The notes beneath the pieces were generated by a model. It was not told the origin of the DNA. It was given only the letters and a program-made list of their open reading frames with translations, and made no database searches. 16,203 bases of DNA from Thermodesulfobacteriaceae bacterium (GTDB lineage Bacteria > Desulfobacterota > Thermodesulfobacteria > Thermodesulfobacteriales > Thermodesulfobacteriaceae), in NCBI GenBank assembly GCA_015494725.1, contig WGAR01000130.1:1-16203 (forward strand), given 5' to 3'. Below are positions 1-8,722 of the stretch, piece after piece (position 1 is the first letter of the stretch; every line of letters starts with the position of its first letter). Made by a program: the position numbers and the translations under genes.

Positions 1-732
1 CTTCGGAGGAAGGGTCTTTTTTGAAGTTCCGAGGGCCTTCGGGGTGGGGGAAAGGGGATGTCCGGCCGAATAAGAAACCTTCTCCGGAGCCCTCGAGGTG
101 AAAGGCGGGTCCGGCGGAATCTGCTCCGGTATCGGCCCTCCTTTCACGTTTCGAGAATCCGGCTGCGAGAGAGAGGCCTTTATGTTCGGCTTCGGGAATA
201 TCGGTCCTTCTTCCCGATTCCGCCCCGGGATCCCGGAAGGCGGGGAAAATTTTTCTTCCCCAGCGGCAGTTTTTTCCGGAAGAGGGAATTCGACTTTGAA
301 CTCCGCTTCGGCTCTCTCCGCAGGGGCGTTTTCGACCTCCTTCACCGAAGGGCCCTCCGGGATCGGATCTTTCGGGACGGGGTTTTCCGAACCCTCTTCC
401 CGCAGGTCCGGGCTTTCCCCCAATTCCTGAATCGGATTGGTTCCCGGGGGAAGCCAAGCCGGTTTCGGAGAACCGGAGCCTTCTCCTGCCTCCGGAACCG
501 GAGGATTTGTTTCGGAGAAAGAAAGAGGAATTAAAGAAGTGGATGCAGGGGCCTCTTTTTTCGTTTTTTCCGCTTCCGGGGGCGCGGCTTCTTCCGGAGT
601 CTGCACACCCGAGGGAAAGAGGAGCTGAAGTAAAAGAGCCAGAAAATCCGTTCCCTCCGCGGACAATCGGGTTTCCGCCTTTCCCTTTTCTCCGAGCCCC
701 TGGATGGGTAACAGATTTATTAAGCCGGTCAT
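1..732 (-). CDS. fliK: Probable flagellar hook-length control protein FliK, N-terminal part (runs off the left edge)
   Basis: An uninterrupted minus-strand frame begins at an ATG (732-730) and stays open for 244 codons to base 1, where the window cuts it. The visible part opens MTGLINLLPIQGLG, has a short hydrophobic helix FLALLLQLL at residues 30-38, and then becomes a low-complexity stretch rich in Pro, Glu, Ser and Lys with no domain. FliK proteins have this plan: a short N-terminal segment with an F-x2-LL-type helix, a long disordered proline-rich ruler, and a conserved C-terminal domain that switches export specificity; here that domain would lie beyond base 1. FliK measures the flagellar hook and switches the export apparatus to filament substrates. 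A sigma-54 promoter just upstream (749-764), typical of middle and late flagellar genes, supports the call. There is no clear Shine-Dalgarno sequence. The frame also stays open upstream of the ATG, so the start is not certain. Another secreted or proline-rich protein remains possible because the diagnostic domain is not visible. Confidence 0.55.
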   Translation of the reverse strand, partial: MTGLINLLPIQGLGEKGKAETRLSAEGTDFLALLLQLLFPSGVQTPEEAAPPEAEKTKKEAPASTSLIPLSFSETNPPVPEAGEGSGSPKPAWLPPGTNPIQELGESPDLREEGSENPVPKDPIPEGPSVKEVENAPAERAEAEFKVEFPLPEKTAAGEEKFSPPSGIPGRNREEGPIFPKPNIKASLSQPDSRNVKGGPIPEQIPPDPPFTSRAPEKVSYSAGHPLSPTPKALGTSKKTLPPK

Positions 733-748
733 ACCGTTAAATTTTGAA

Positions 749-764
749 TGCAAAGACAGTGCCA
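749..764 (-). promoter_or_regulatory. Sigma-54 (RpoN) promoter for the fliK-like gene
   Basis: On the minus strand the sequence reads CTGGCACTGTCTTTGCA. This is a -24 box TGGCAC (764-759), five bases, then a -12 box TTGCA (753-749), with exactly ten bases between the invariant GG and GC. It matches the RpoN consensus YTGGCACGNNNNTTGCW at all but one position. The predicted +1 is about base 738, only some six bases before the ATG at 732, so the transcript would be almost leaderless. Sigma-54 promoters need an AAA+ enhancer-binding activator, and in many bacteria they drive hook and basal-body genes, which fits the downstream call. Confidence 0.8.
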
Positions 765-849
765 GATTTTTCAGGGTGGAGCAATGGAAAAATTCGCGAG
801 AAAACCCTTTTAAAGCCGGTCGAAGGGAAAGGAATGCTTCTGCGGAAGC

Positions 850-883
850 GGGAAAAATTTTCCCTTCCGGGCAAAAAATGCCC
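850..883. promoter_or_regulatory. Two tandem 15-bp palindromes, candidate activator or repressor sites
   Basis: Two perfect inverted repeats follow each other: GGGAAAAATTTTCCC at 850-864 and GGGCAAAAAATGCCC at 869-883. They agree at 11 of 15 positions and their centres are 19 bp apart. The first can be extended by CGGAA (843-847) and TTCCG (865-869), leaving a two-base bulge. They sit about 119 and 138 bp upstream of the predicted sigma-54 start of fliK, a normal enhancer distance, and also just upstream of the clpB -35 box (892). They could serve either gene. A terminator is unlikely because no gene is transcribed into this gap. Confidence 0.45.
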
Positions 884-891
884 TCTCTTGC

Positions 892-919
892 TTGACACCG
901 GAGAGGCCGTTCTTACTTT
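892..919 (+). promoter_or_regulatory. Probable sigma-70 promoter for the clpB operon
   Basis: A perfect TTGACA at 892-897 is followed after 16 bases by TACTTT (914-919), a weak -10 box. Transcription would begin near 926, giving a leader of about 32 nt that carries the Shine-Dalgarno AGGAGG (943-948). I see no CIRCE element (TTAGCACTC-N9-GAGTGCTAA), so HrcA control is not indicated. Confidence 0.45.
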
Positions 920-957
920 ACCTTTGCGGAAAATATTAAAGCAGGAGGTTAAAGGAA

Positions 958-3552
<2,595 letters not shown>

Positions 3553-3555
3553 AGG

Positions 3556-3909
3556 GTGGGTTTGGTCTATGTTTCGGGGATCGTTTCGCACGGGGGGCGC
3601 GAGGAAGAGGTAGAGTTTCTGGTGGATAGCGGTGCCACTTACTCTCTCCTCAAAAAGGAGGTCTGGCAGCGGCTCGGGCTTTCCCCCCGCCGGGAGGCGG
3701 AGTTTGTGCTTGCCGACGGGACCCGGGTGAAGAGAAAGATCTCGGAATGCTATTTCCGTTTTCCCTTCGGGGAGGGTCATTCCCCGGTGATCCTGGGCGA
3801 GGAGGGCGATGATGAGAATCTCCTCGGGGTGGTCACCCTGGAGATCCTGGGAGTGATTCTCGACCCCTTTAAGAGGGAGCTTCGGCCGGCAAGGTTGCTT
3901 CTCAAATGA
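3556..3909 (+). CDS. Small retropepsin-like (clan AA) aspartic protease domain protein
   Basis: The product is a 117-residue single-domain protein. It has the retropepsin signature FLVDSGATYSLL, with the catalytic Asp at 24 in D-S-G-A (24-27), and the second hallmark near the C terminus, a hydrophobic ILG segment (97-99) followed by VILDP. This is the one-lobe aspartic protease fold, which must dimerise to place two aspartates in one active site. I see no signal peptide or membrane segment, so it is presumably cytoplasmic. The GTG start is preceded by AAAGGAGG (3541-3548) at seven bases; there is no later Met in the protein. It lies 3 bp after clpB, and its stop overlaps the fmt start by 4 bp (ATGA), so the three genes are very likely co-translated. 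Substrate unknown; a link to protein quality control through clpB is only inference. Confidence 0.75.
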   Translation: MGLVYVSGIVSHGGREEEVEFLVDSGATYSLLKKEVWQRLGLSPRREAEFVLADGTRVKRKISECYFRFPFGEGHSPVILGEEGDDENLLGVVTLEILGVILDPFKRELRPARLLLK

Positions 3910-4841
3910 GGTATCGGGTGATCTTTATGGGGACCCCGGAGTTCGCCGTTCCGGCGCTCCGGGCCCTTCTCGAAACCGAGGAAGTGGTGGCGGTGGTCAC
4001 CCAGCCGGATCGTCCCCGGGGCCGGGGACGCCGTCTCCGCCCCTCGCCGGTAAAGGAGGTGGCTCTTTCCGCGGGTCTTCCGGTGCTTGAGCCGGAAAGG
4101 CTTAAAGACCACCAATTTCTTTCCGCGCTCAAGGCCTTCTCCCCGGACCTTATCGTGGTTGCGGCCTACGGGAAGATCCTCCCCCGCGAGGTGCTTGAGC
4201 TTCCGCGTCTCGGGTGCTGGAACATCCACGCCTCTCTTCTTCCGGCCTATCGCGGGGCCGATCCCATCCGCTGGGCCATCTTAAGGGGCGAACGCCGCAC
4301 CGGGATCACCATCATGCAGATGGACGAGGGGCTGGATACCGGGCCCATCCTCCTTCAGAAGGAGACCGAGATAGGCGAGGAGGAAACCGGGGGAGAGCTT
4401 TACGCCCGGCTTTCCGTGCTCGGGGCCGAGGCCCTGCTTGAGACCCTTTCGCTTCACAAAGAGGGCCGCCTTAGACCCCGGCCGCAACCCGAGGAGGGGG
4501 CAAGCTACGCCCCTCCCCTAAAAAAAGAGGACGCGCGGCTTGATTTCTCCCATTCCGCAGGGGAACTTTCTTTACGCATCCGGGCCTTTGATCCCCGCCC
4601 CGGGGCTTTTACCTTTTTAGAGGGAAAGGTCTTTAAACTCTTTCGTCCCGGAGTGCTCTCCGAAAACCCCTCGGATCCTCCGGGGACCATTCTTGAAGTG
4701 AGGGAGGGGCGGCTTTTCGTCGCCTGCGGCCAGGGGGTGCTTTCCGTCTCCGAGGTCCAGCTGGAAGGAAAACGCCGGATTCCGGTGGTTGAGTTTCTCA
4801 AGGGGCACCGCCTTTCCCCCGGTACCCGTCTCGGTAGCTAA
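3906..4841 (+). CDS. fmt: Methionyl-tRNA formyltransferase
   Basis: Fmt transfers a formyl group from 10-formyltetrahydrofolate to the amino group of Met-tRNA(fMet), making the bacterial initiator. The 311-residue protein has the glycinamide-transformylase fold at the N terminus (MGTPEFAVPAL, residues 8-18) and the catalytic triad at Asn106 and His108 (NIHASLLPAYRG) and Asp144 (MDEGLDTGPIL), the same numbers as in E. coli Fmt. The segment QPDRPRGRGRRL (about 33-44) is the basic tRNA-contacting loop. The C-terminal OB-like domain spans roughly 210-311. The motif RGADPI has Asp where most Fmts have Ala. The start overlaps the preceding stop as ATGA. The usual partner def is not next to it; clpB and an aspartic protease are instead. 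Its TAA interlocks with the TAG of nikR on the other strand. Confidence 0.96.
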   Translation: MRYRVIFMGTPEFAVPALRALLETEEVVAVVTQPDRPRGRGRRLRPSPVKEVALSAGLPVLEPERLKDHQFLSALKAFSPDLIVVAAYGKILPREVLELPRLGCWNIHASLLPAYRGADPIRWAILRGERRTGITIMQMDEGLDTGPILLQKETEIGEEETGGELYARLSVLGAEALLETLSLHKEGRLRPRPQPEEGASYAPPLKKEDARLDFSHSAGELSLRIRAFDPRPGAFTFLEGKVFKLFRPGVLSENPSDPPGTILEVREGRLFVACGQGVLSVSEVQLEGKRRIPVVEFLKGHRLSPGTRLGS

Positions 4842-5257
4842 GCCAGTTCTCTTCCGGTGGTGGTCATGGAGAGACTGCAATGAAGGATGCCCTTTAGGGA
4901 TTTGATCCGATCCGCCAGGTCCCGCACCGCTCCCACCTCGCCCTTTACGATAATGACCTCCAGACAGTGATCGTGATCCAGATGGATGTGCTGAGTGGAT
5001 ATGATTCGAGCATAATGATCGTGCTGAATATCAATGAGACGATCGGTCAATTCTCGTTTGTGATGGTTATAGACATAACTGATGGTTCCCACCACTTCGC
5101 TCTGACTGTGTCGCCACTCTTCTTCAACTAATTTCTCGCGGATAAGATCACGTATGGCTTCGGAGCGATTCTGATAGTGTTTACGAGAAATGTATTCATC
5201 GAACTTTTTCAATAAAGAAGCCGGTATGGATACACCGAATCTTACCAGATCACTCAT
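4838..5257 (-). CDS. nikR: Nickel-responsive transcriptional regulator NikR
   Basis: NikR is a tetrameric ribbon-helix-helix repressor/activator that binds DNA when loaded with Ni(II), limiting nickel uptake or controlling nickel enzymes. From the chosen start the protein is 139 residues. The ribbon-helix-helix domain (1-45) reads VRFGVSIPASLLKKFDEY, then NRSEAIRDLIRE. The C-terminal ACT-like metal domain has the four square-planar ligands: His79 (QHDHY), His90 and His92 (QHIHLDHDHC) and Cys98, matching E. coli His76, His87, His89 and Cys95 with a constant offset of three. I chose the ATG at 5257 (MSDLVRF) because GGAGGG (5265-5270) lies seven bases upstream; a start 15 bases further up would have that Shine-Dalgarno inside the gene. 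No nickel transporter is adjacent. It is divergent from the chemosensory operon and convergent with fmt, overlapping it by 4 bp. Confidence 0.95.
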   Translation of the reverse strand: MSDLVRFGVSIPASLLKKFDEYISRKHYQNRSEAIRDLIREKLVEEEWRHSQSEVVGTISYVYNHHKRELTDRLIDIQHDHYARIISTQHIHLDHDHCLEVIIVKGEVGAVRDLADRIKSLKGILHCSLSMTTTGRELA

Positions 5258-5273
5258 TGAGTTTCCCTCCATG

Positions 5274-5292
5274 AAAGTCTTTCCTTGACTTT
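5274..5292. promoter_or_regulatory. Second inverted repeat in the nikR leader region
   Basis: AAAGTC (5274-5279) and GACTTT (5287-5292) are perfect inverted arms around a seven-base centre. The right arm covers part of the plus-strand -35 box and the left arm lies in the nikR leader next to its Shine-Dalgarno. Its centre is 29 bp from that of the palindrome at 5305-5319. It could be a second operator or chance in an AT-rich gap. Confidence 0.25.
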
Positions 5293-5314
5293 TAAAATAA
5301 CCTTAGCTTAGAAT
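5285..5314 (+). promoter_or_regulatory. Probable promoter of the chemosensory operon
   Basis: TTGACT (5285-5290) and TAGAAT (5309-5314) are separated by 18 bases, five of six matches in each box. The expected +1 is 5321-5322, which is the A of the ATG of the cheW-like gene, so the message would be leaderless at its first gene. Confidence 0.6.
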
Positions 5315-5322
5315 AAGCTCAA
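5294..5322 (-). promoter_or_regulatory. Probable nikR promoter
   Basis: On the minus strand TTGAGC (5322-5317) is followed after 17 bases by TATTTT (5299-5294), four of six matches in each box. Transcription would start near 5287, leaving a leader of about 30 nt with the GGAGGG Shine-Dalgarno. It physically overlaps the opposing promoter at 5285-5314, so the two cannot easily be occupied together. Confidence 0.5.
5305..5319. promoter_or_regulatory. 15-bp palindrome between divergent promoters, candidate operator
   Basis: AGCTTA-GAA-TAAGCT is a perfect inverted repeat (six-base arms, three-base centre). It covers the -10 box of the plus-strand promoter and the edge of the -35 box of the nikR promoter, the position of a repressor site acting on both. 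It does not resemble the E. coli NikR site (GTATGA-N16-TCATAC), so the binding protein is unknown. Confidence 0.4.
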
Positions 5323-5714
5323 TGGGTGTGTACTTTTCCTTCTGGAAGGGGGAGCACTATTTTGCCCTGGAGATCGAAACCGTGGAGGGAGTTTCCAGAG
5401 CCGAGCGCATCCTTCCGGCTCGTTGGGGGCCGGGGTGGCTGGTGGGTTTTTCCTTTTTCCGGGGGCAGACGGTTCCGGTGGTGGATCTGGAAAGATACCT
5501 GGGGGGAACCTCTCCCGGCGAGGTGCGCTACCTGGTGGTCAGCACCGGAGAGGATCCGGTGGGGCTGGGGGCTTCGCGTTTGGGGGCCCGTTACGAGGTG
5601 GAAGATCCGGTCGAACCGGTTGAAGACATGCCTCCGGGTATAAAAGGGCAGCTCCTTCTCGGGGGTCGTACGGCCCTGCTGGTGGATCCTCACCTTATTT
5701 TAAAAGGAGGCTAG
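5322..5714 (+). CDS. Small CheW-like chemotaxis coupling protein
   Basis: CheW proteins link chemoreceptors to the kinase CheA in polar arrays. This 130-residue product is one CheW domain: YFALEIETVEGV (about 12-23) corresponds to the conserved first strand and the 'I-x2-V-x-EV' segment; GFSFFRGQTVPVVDLERYLG (about 42-61) is the RG-x-x-x-P-V-DL core; and YLVVSTGEDPVGLGASRLGARYEVEDPVEPV (about 70-100) matches the closing strands that normally read 'GL-x-VD-x-V'. The last is divergent, lacking the usual Asp, so binding properties may differ from standard CheW. There is no Shine-Dalgarno sequence and the ATG coincides with the predicted transcription start. It leads an operon, with the receptor gene starting 3 bp after its stop. 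The CheA it serves is not in the window. Confidence 0.8.
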   Translation: MGVYFSFWKGEHYFALEIETVEGVSRAERILPARWGPGWLVGFSFFRGQTVPVVDLERYLGGTSPGEVRYLVVSTGEDPVGLGASRLGARYEVEDPVEPVEDMPPGIKGQLLLGGRTALLVDPHLILKGG

Positions 5715-5717
5715 GGT

Positions 5718-7985
5718 ATGAGATGGGGCTTCAGGGCGAGATTTATTCTGGGGGCCGTTCTGGCTTTTCTGGTGGTTCAGGGGGTCCTCTTCTATCACCA
5801 TATCCAGACCCAGAAATTTCTCCGAAGGAACCTGCACGAGAGTTTTACCAGCCAGTTCCACACCTTAAGGGCCCGTCTGCAGGACTTTTTTGAACAGGCG
5901 GCCCTGGAGGTGAAGAGCTGGAGCGGTACGGAGGTAATAAAGACCTCCGTGCTCATCGGCGGGGGGCAGGCCGGGGCCAATGATTACCTTCGTAATCTGC
6001 TTTCCGTGTATCGAATCTATCACGATATCTGGGTTCTTGATTCCGGAAGGAAGGTCATTGCCGCGGGGAGGCCCGAAAGTCTCGGTCATACCCTTCAGGT
6101 GGTTCTGCCGGGAAAGCCGGGAGTCTTTGTCCTGGAAAAGTTGAAGTTCAAGGGGGCGGAGTATCTGGGAATCGGTTCGCTGGTGCAGGGCGGGGGAGGA
6201 GAAAAGGGATGGCTTCTGGCCCTTATTCCGGTGCATACGCTGGGAACGGAAATAAAAAATATGCTTATCCTTCCCGGGGCGCAGGCCTTCCTTCAGGGAG
6301 AGAAGGGGTTGATCTGGAGCTCCATACCCTTTCCCGGGGTTTCCAGGCTGGGGGCGAGCATCACCCGGGTTCGCCTGGGGGACAGGGTCTATTTTGCTTC
6401 GGTTCGTCCCCTTCCGGTGCTGGGGAAACGATGGGCTCTGGGCCTGGCGGTGCCCGAGGAAAGCCTGGCTCTCTTTTTGAAGTTTAATCAGCGCCTCTTT
6501 ATGGCCCTGGTGGGAATAGGAGGAATCCTGGTCGTTCTTCTATTTCTCCTTCTGGAAAGGAATGTAACCCGGCCCCTGCTGGGGCAGTTGCGCAATCTTC
6601 AGGAGATCGTGGGAAGTTTCGATCTCGAAAGACGTATGCCTCCCCGGGGGGTGCCCGAGGTGGCGGATATGGCCATGACCATCAACCAGTTCCTGGAAAA
6701 ATTGGCCGAGACGGTGCGCGAGATTTCCACCGCCGAAAGCACCCTGCGTGAACACGCCCGGGAGCTGGCCAACAGTGCCCGGGAGATCGTCAAGCGGGCC
6801 GAGACTAATGCCCGGGAGAGCGAGGGGGTTTTCCGGCTCATCGAGGGGCTGGAAGGGCTGGCCCGCGAAATAGAAGAAGAGGCCGGGAAGAGCGCCCGGG
6901 CGGTGAGTCAGGCCCAGGATACGGTAAACGAATTGTCGCGGATAGCGGAAAGGATTTCCGCCCTTTCCTCGGAAAACCATGAGAAGGGAGGCGTGGCCCT
7001 GGACCAGGTTCAGGACATGGTTTTGATGAGCGAGGAGGTGCGGGAGAAGGCCGAGACCCAGAGTCGGGTCTCCGCGGAAACGGCCCGTGTCCTGGCCGAG
7101 GCCGCGGAGGGGATGCGTAAGGCTATGGCCCGAAGCGACGAGGCGGCCAGGCGTGCGGCTCAGGCCCTGTCCCAGGTTCGCACCGGTCAGGAGGCCCTCG
7201 GCGAGTCCCTCCAGACCATGCGGACCGTGGTGGAAAGCGTAACCCACATGTCCGAAATCATCGATCTTATTCGAGACATCGCGGATCAGACCAATCTTCT
7301 GGCCTTGAATGCCTCCATCGAGGCGGCCCGGGCCGGCGAGGCTGGGCGTGGATTTGCGGTGGTGGCGGAGGAGATCCGGCGGCTTTCCGAGCGCATTGCC
7401 GAAAGTTCCGAGGAGATAGCCTCCCTGATCGAACAGAATGTGGAGCAGGCCCGGAAGGGTGAGGAGATAGCCGAAAAGGGAGCCCGGGCCCTGGAAGGTA
7501 TCCTGGAGGCCACCGAGGTCAATCACCGGGAGGTGCAGGAGGTGGCGACCATTACCCGGGCCCAGGCCGAGGAGGTAAGTAAGGCCGCCCAGGCTATGGA
7601 GGAGCTGGAAAAGGCCGCCCGCGAAATCTTCGAATCCTCACAAAAACAGGAAGATCTGGGACACCAGGCGGCCCGTTCCATGTTCGAATTGCGTAAGGTG
7701 AGCCGGGAGATCCTGGAGGTTACCGGAACCATCACCGAGGTGGCTGATCGACTGAGCGAGGTCTTCGGCACCATCGTGGAACATGCCAACCTTATCAGCC
7801 GGGACACCAATACCCAGCGAGAGGAAACCGCCGAGGCCCGTCGCCGCATGCAGACCGTGGTGCAGGGGGCTTCGAAGAACGCCGAGGCCGCTACGGAAAT
7901 CCAGGTGGACGTGGAGGAACTCCTGGAGGTGGCGGAGAGACTTCACGAAGCCGTGAGTTACTTCCGGGTGGGATCGTCCCTGTGA
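5718..7985 (+). CDS. Methyl-accepting chemotaxis protein with large periplasmic sensor domain
   Basis: This is an inner-membrane chemoreceptor of 755 residues. TM1 is about residues 7-25 (FILGAVLAFLVVQGVLFY), the periplasmic region about 27-258, TM2 260-279 (LFMALVGIGGILVVLLFLLL), then a HAMP domain (280 to about 336, starting RNVTRPL) and a long signalling coiled coil. The hairpin tip that binds CheA/CheW is canonical: ADQTNLLALNASIEAARAGE (522-541) followed by GRGFAVVAEEIRRL. About 190 residues separate the HAMP from the tip, well over the roughly 125 of E. coli Tsr, so it belongs to a longer-armed class. The periplasmic part has features of a dCache/Cache fold (a VLDSGRKVIAAG strand-turn-strand at about 106-117), a low-confidence match. 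No C-terminal NWETF-type tether is present. The ATG follows AGGAGG (5705-5710) by seven bases. Its stop overlaps the GTG of the binding-protein gene by 4 bp. Confidence 0.95.
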   Translation: MRWGFRARFILGAVLAFLVVQGVLFYHHIQTQKFLRRNLHESFTSQFHTLRARLQDFFEQAALEVKSWSGTEVIKTSVLIGGGQAGANDYLRNLLSVYRIYHDIWVLDSGRKVIAAGRPESLGHTLQVVLPGKPGVFVLEKLKFKGAEYLGIGSLVQGGGGEKGWLLALIPVHTLGTEIKNMLILPGAQAFLQGEKGLIWSSIPFPGVSRLGASITRVRLGDRVYFASVRPLPVLGKRWALGLAVPEESLALFLKFNQRLFMALVGIGGILVVLLFLLLERNVTRPLLGQLRNLQEIVGSFDLERRMPPRGVPEVADMAMTINQFLEKLAETVREISTAESTLREHARELANSAREIVKRAETNARESEGVFRLIEGLEGLAREIEEEAGKSARAVSQAQDTVNELSRIAERISALSSENHEKGGVALDQVQDMVLMSEEVREKAETQSRVSAETARVLAEAAEGMRKAMARSDEAARRAAQALSQVRTGQEALGESLQTMRTVVESVTHMSEIIDLIRDIADQTNLLALNASIEAARAGEAGRGFAVVAEEIRRLSERIAESSEEIASLIEQNVEQARKGEEIAEKGARALEGILEATEVNHREVQEVATITRAQAEEVSKAAQAMEELEKAAREIFESSQKQEDLGHQAARSMFELRKVSREILEVTGTITEVADRLSEVFGTIVEHANLISRDTNTQREETAEARRRMQTVVQGASKNAEAATEIQVDVEELLEVAERLHEAVSYFRVGSSL

Positions 7986-8722
7986 GATCCGGGAAGACCT
8001 TGCTCCTGGCCCTGGTGGGTATCCTGAGTCTGTGGGTTTCCCCCCTGCGGGCGGAAACTCTGGTCTTCGGGGTGCTGGTCTCCTCGGAGGTGCGGGACAC
8101 CTTTCTGCGCTTTAGACCTCTGGCCCTTTTTCTGGAACAGGACTTGGGAAGAAAGGTCCGGCTGCAACCCCTTCCCTGGCCCAAATTTGAACAGGCCTTC
8201 CGGCAGGGGCGCTTTCATCTGGCCCTGGCTTCCCCGGGTTGTTTTCTGCTCCGGGCCCCCTATCGAGGGGTGTTATGGATGGAAGATCCCCGCACCCCGG
8301 TGATCATCTTTCGCCGGGGCACTCTCCGATCCAATTTCTCCGGGGGCAAAGCCGCGGTGTGGCCCTATTCTTACGAGGGCTACCTGGCCCAGGCCGCCTA
8401 TCTTTCCTCCCGTCTGGGGGCTTTCCCCCCTAAAGGAGTTCGTTTCCTGGGGGCGGAACCCCTGGTGGTCTTTGCGGTCTTAAATGGAAAGGAGAAACTG
8501 GGGATGGTTTCCCTGCGGGCCGCTCGTCCCTATGCCTCCAAGCTGAAGATCATTCGTCTGGAAGGAAAGGTGCGCTGGGTGGTCTTTTTTCACCGCCGGC
8601 TTTCCCCCTCTCTGGCCTCCCGAATCAAATCGGTATTGTTGAGTTATCGTTCCCGGGAATTCTTTTTTGCTCCTCTGGCTTCCCCTCCGGACTTAAGTTC
8701 CTTCCGAGGGTTCGTCCCTTAG
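7982..8722 (+). CDS. PhnD-like periplasmic substrate-binding protein
   Basis: The 246-residue product begins with a signal peptide (MRSGKTLLLALVGILSLWVSPLRA, probable cleavage before ETLVFG near residue 25). The mature part resembles the PhnD/PF12974 type II binding proteins for phosphate, phosphite or phosphonates: VFGVLVSSEVRDTFLRFRPL, then LALFLEQDLGRKVRL, the 'F-x2-G-x-F-x-LALASPG' strand, and a central VWPYSYEGYLAQAAYLSS. It is somewhat shorter than usual PhnD (about 300). The ligand cannot be read from the sequence. The GTG start shares GTGA with the MCP stop, so translation is coupled. No permease or ATPase follows, which argues for a sensory role, delivering a ligand to the neighbouring receptor, rather than transport. 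Its last 30 bp overlap the 3' end of the convergent protease gene. Confidence 0.75.
   Translation: MRSGKTLLLALVGILSLWVSPLRAETLVFGVLVSSEVRDTFLRFRPLALFLEQDLGRKVRLQPLPWPKFEQAFRQGRFHLALASPGCFLLRAPYRGVLWMEDPRTPVIIFRRGTLRSNFSGGKAAVWPYSYEGYLAQAAYLSSRLGAFPPKGVRFLGAEPLVVFAVLNGKEKLGMVSLRAARPYASKLKIIRLEGKVRWVVFFHRRLSPSLASRIKSVLLSYRSREFFFAPLASPPDLSSFRGFVP

Noticed and set aside
58..534. Plus-strand reading frame of 158 codons, very rich in Arg, Phe and Pro
   Set aside because: It is the antisense shadow of the minus-strand FliK-like frame, which has ordered composition and a sigma-54 promoter. The plus frame has no Shine-Dalgarno and no recognisable motif.
850..883. The two hairpins read as a rho-independent terminator
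   Set aside because: Both flanking genes are transcribed away from this gap, so no transcript needs ending here, and there is no T-run after the second hairpin on either strand.
5258..5272. Longer NikR with an upstream ATG (5272)
   Set aside because: The only good Shine-Dalgarno (5265-5270) would lie within the extension, and the metal-ligand numbering fits the family with the shorter form.
6540..7526. Minus-strand frame of 328 codons opposite the MCP
   Set aside because: It is a shadow of the coiled-coil coding sequence, with His/Gly/Leu-rich composition and no motif.
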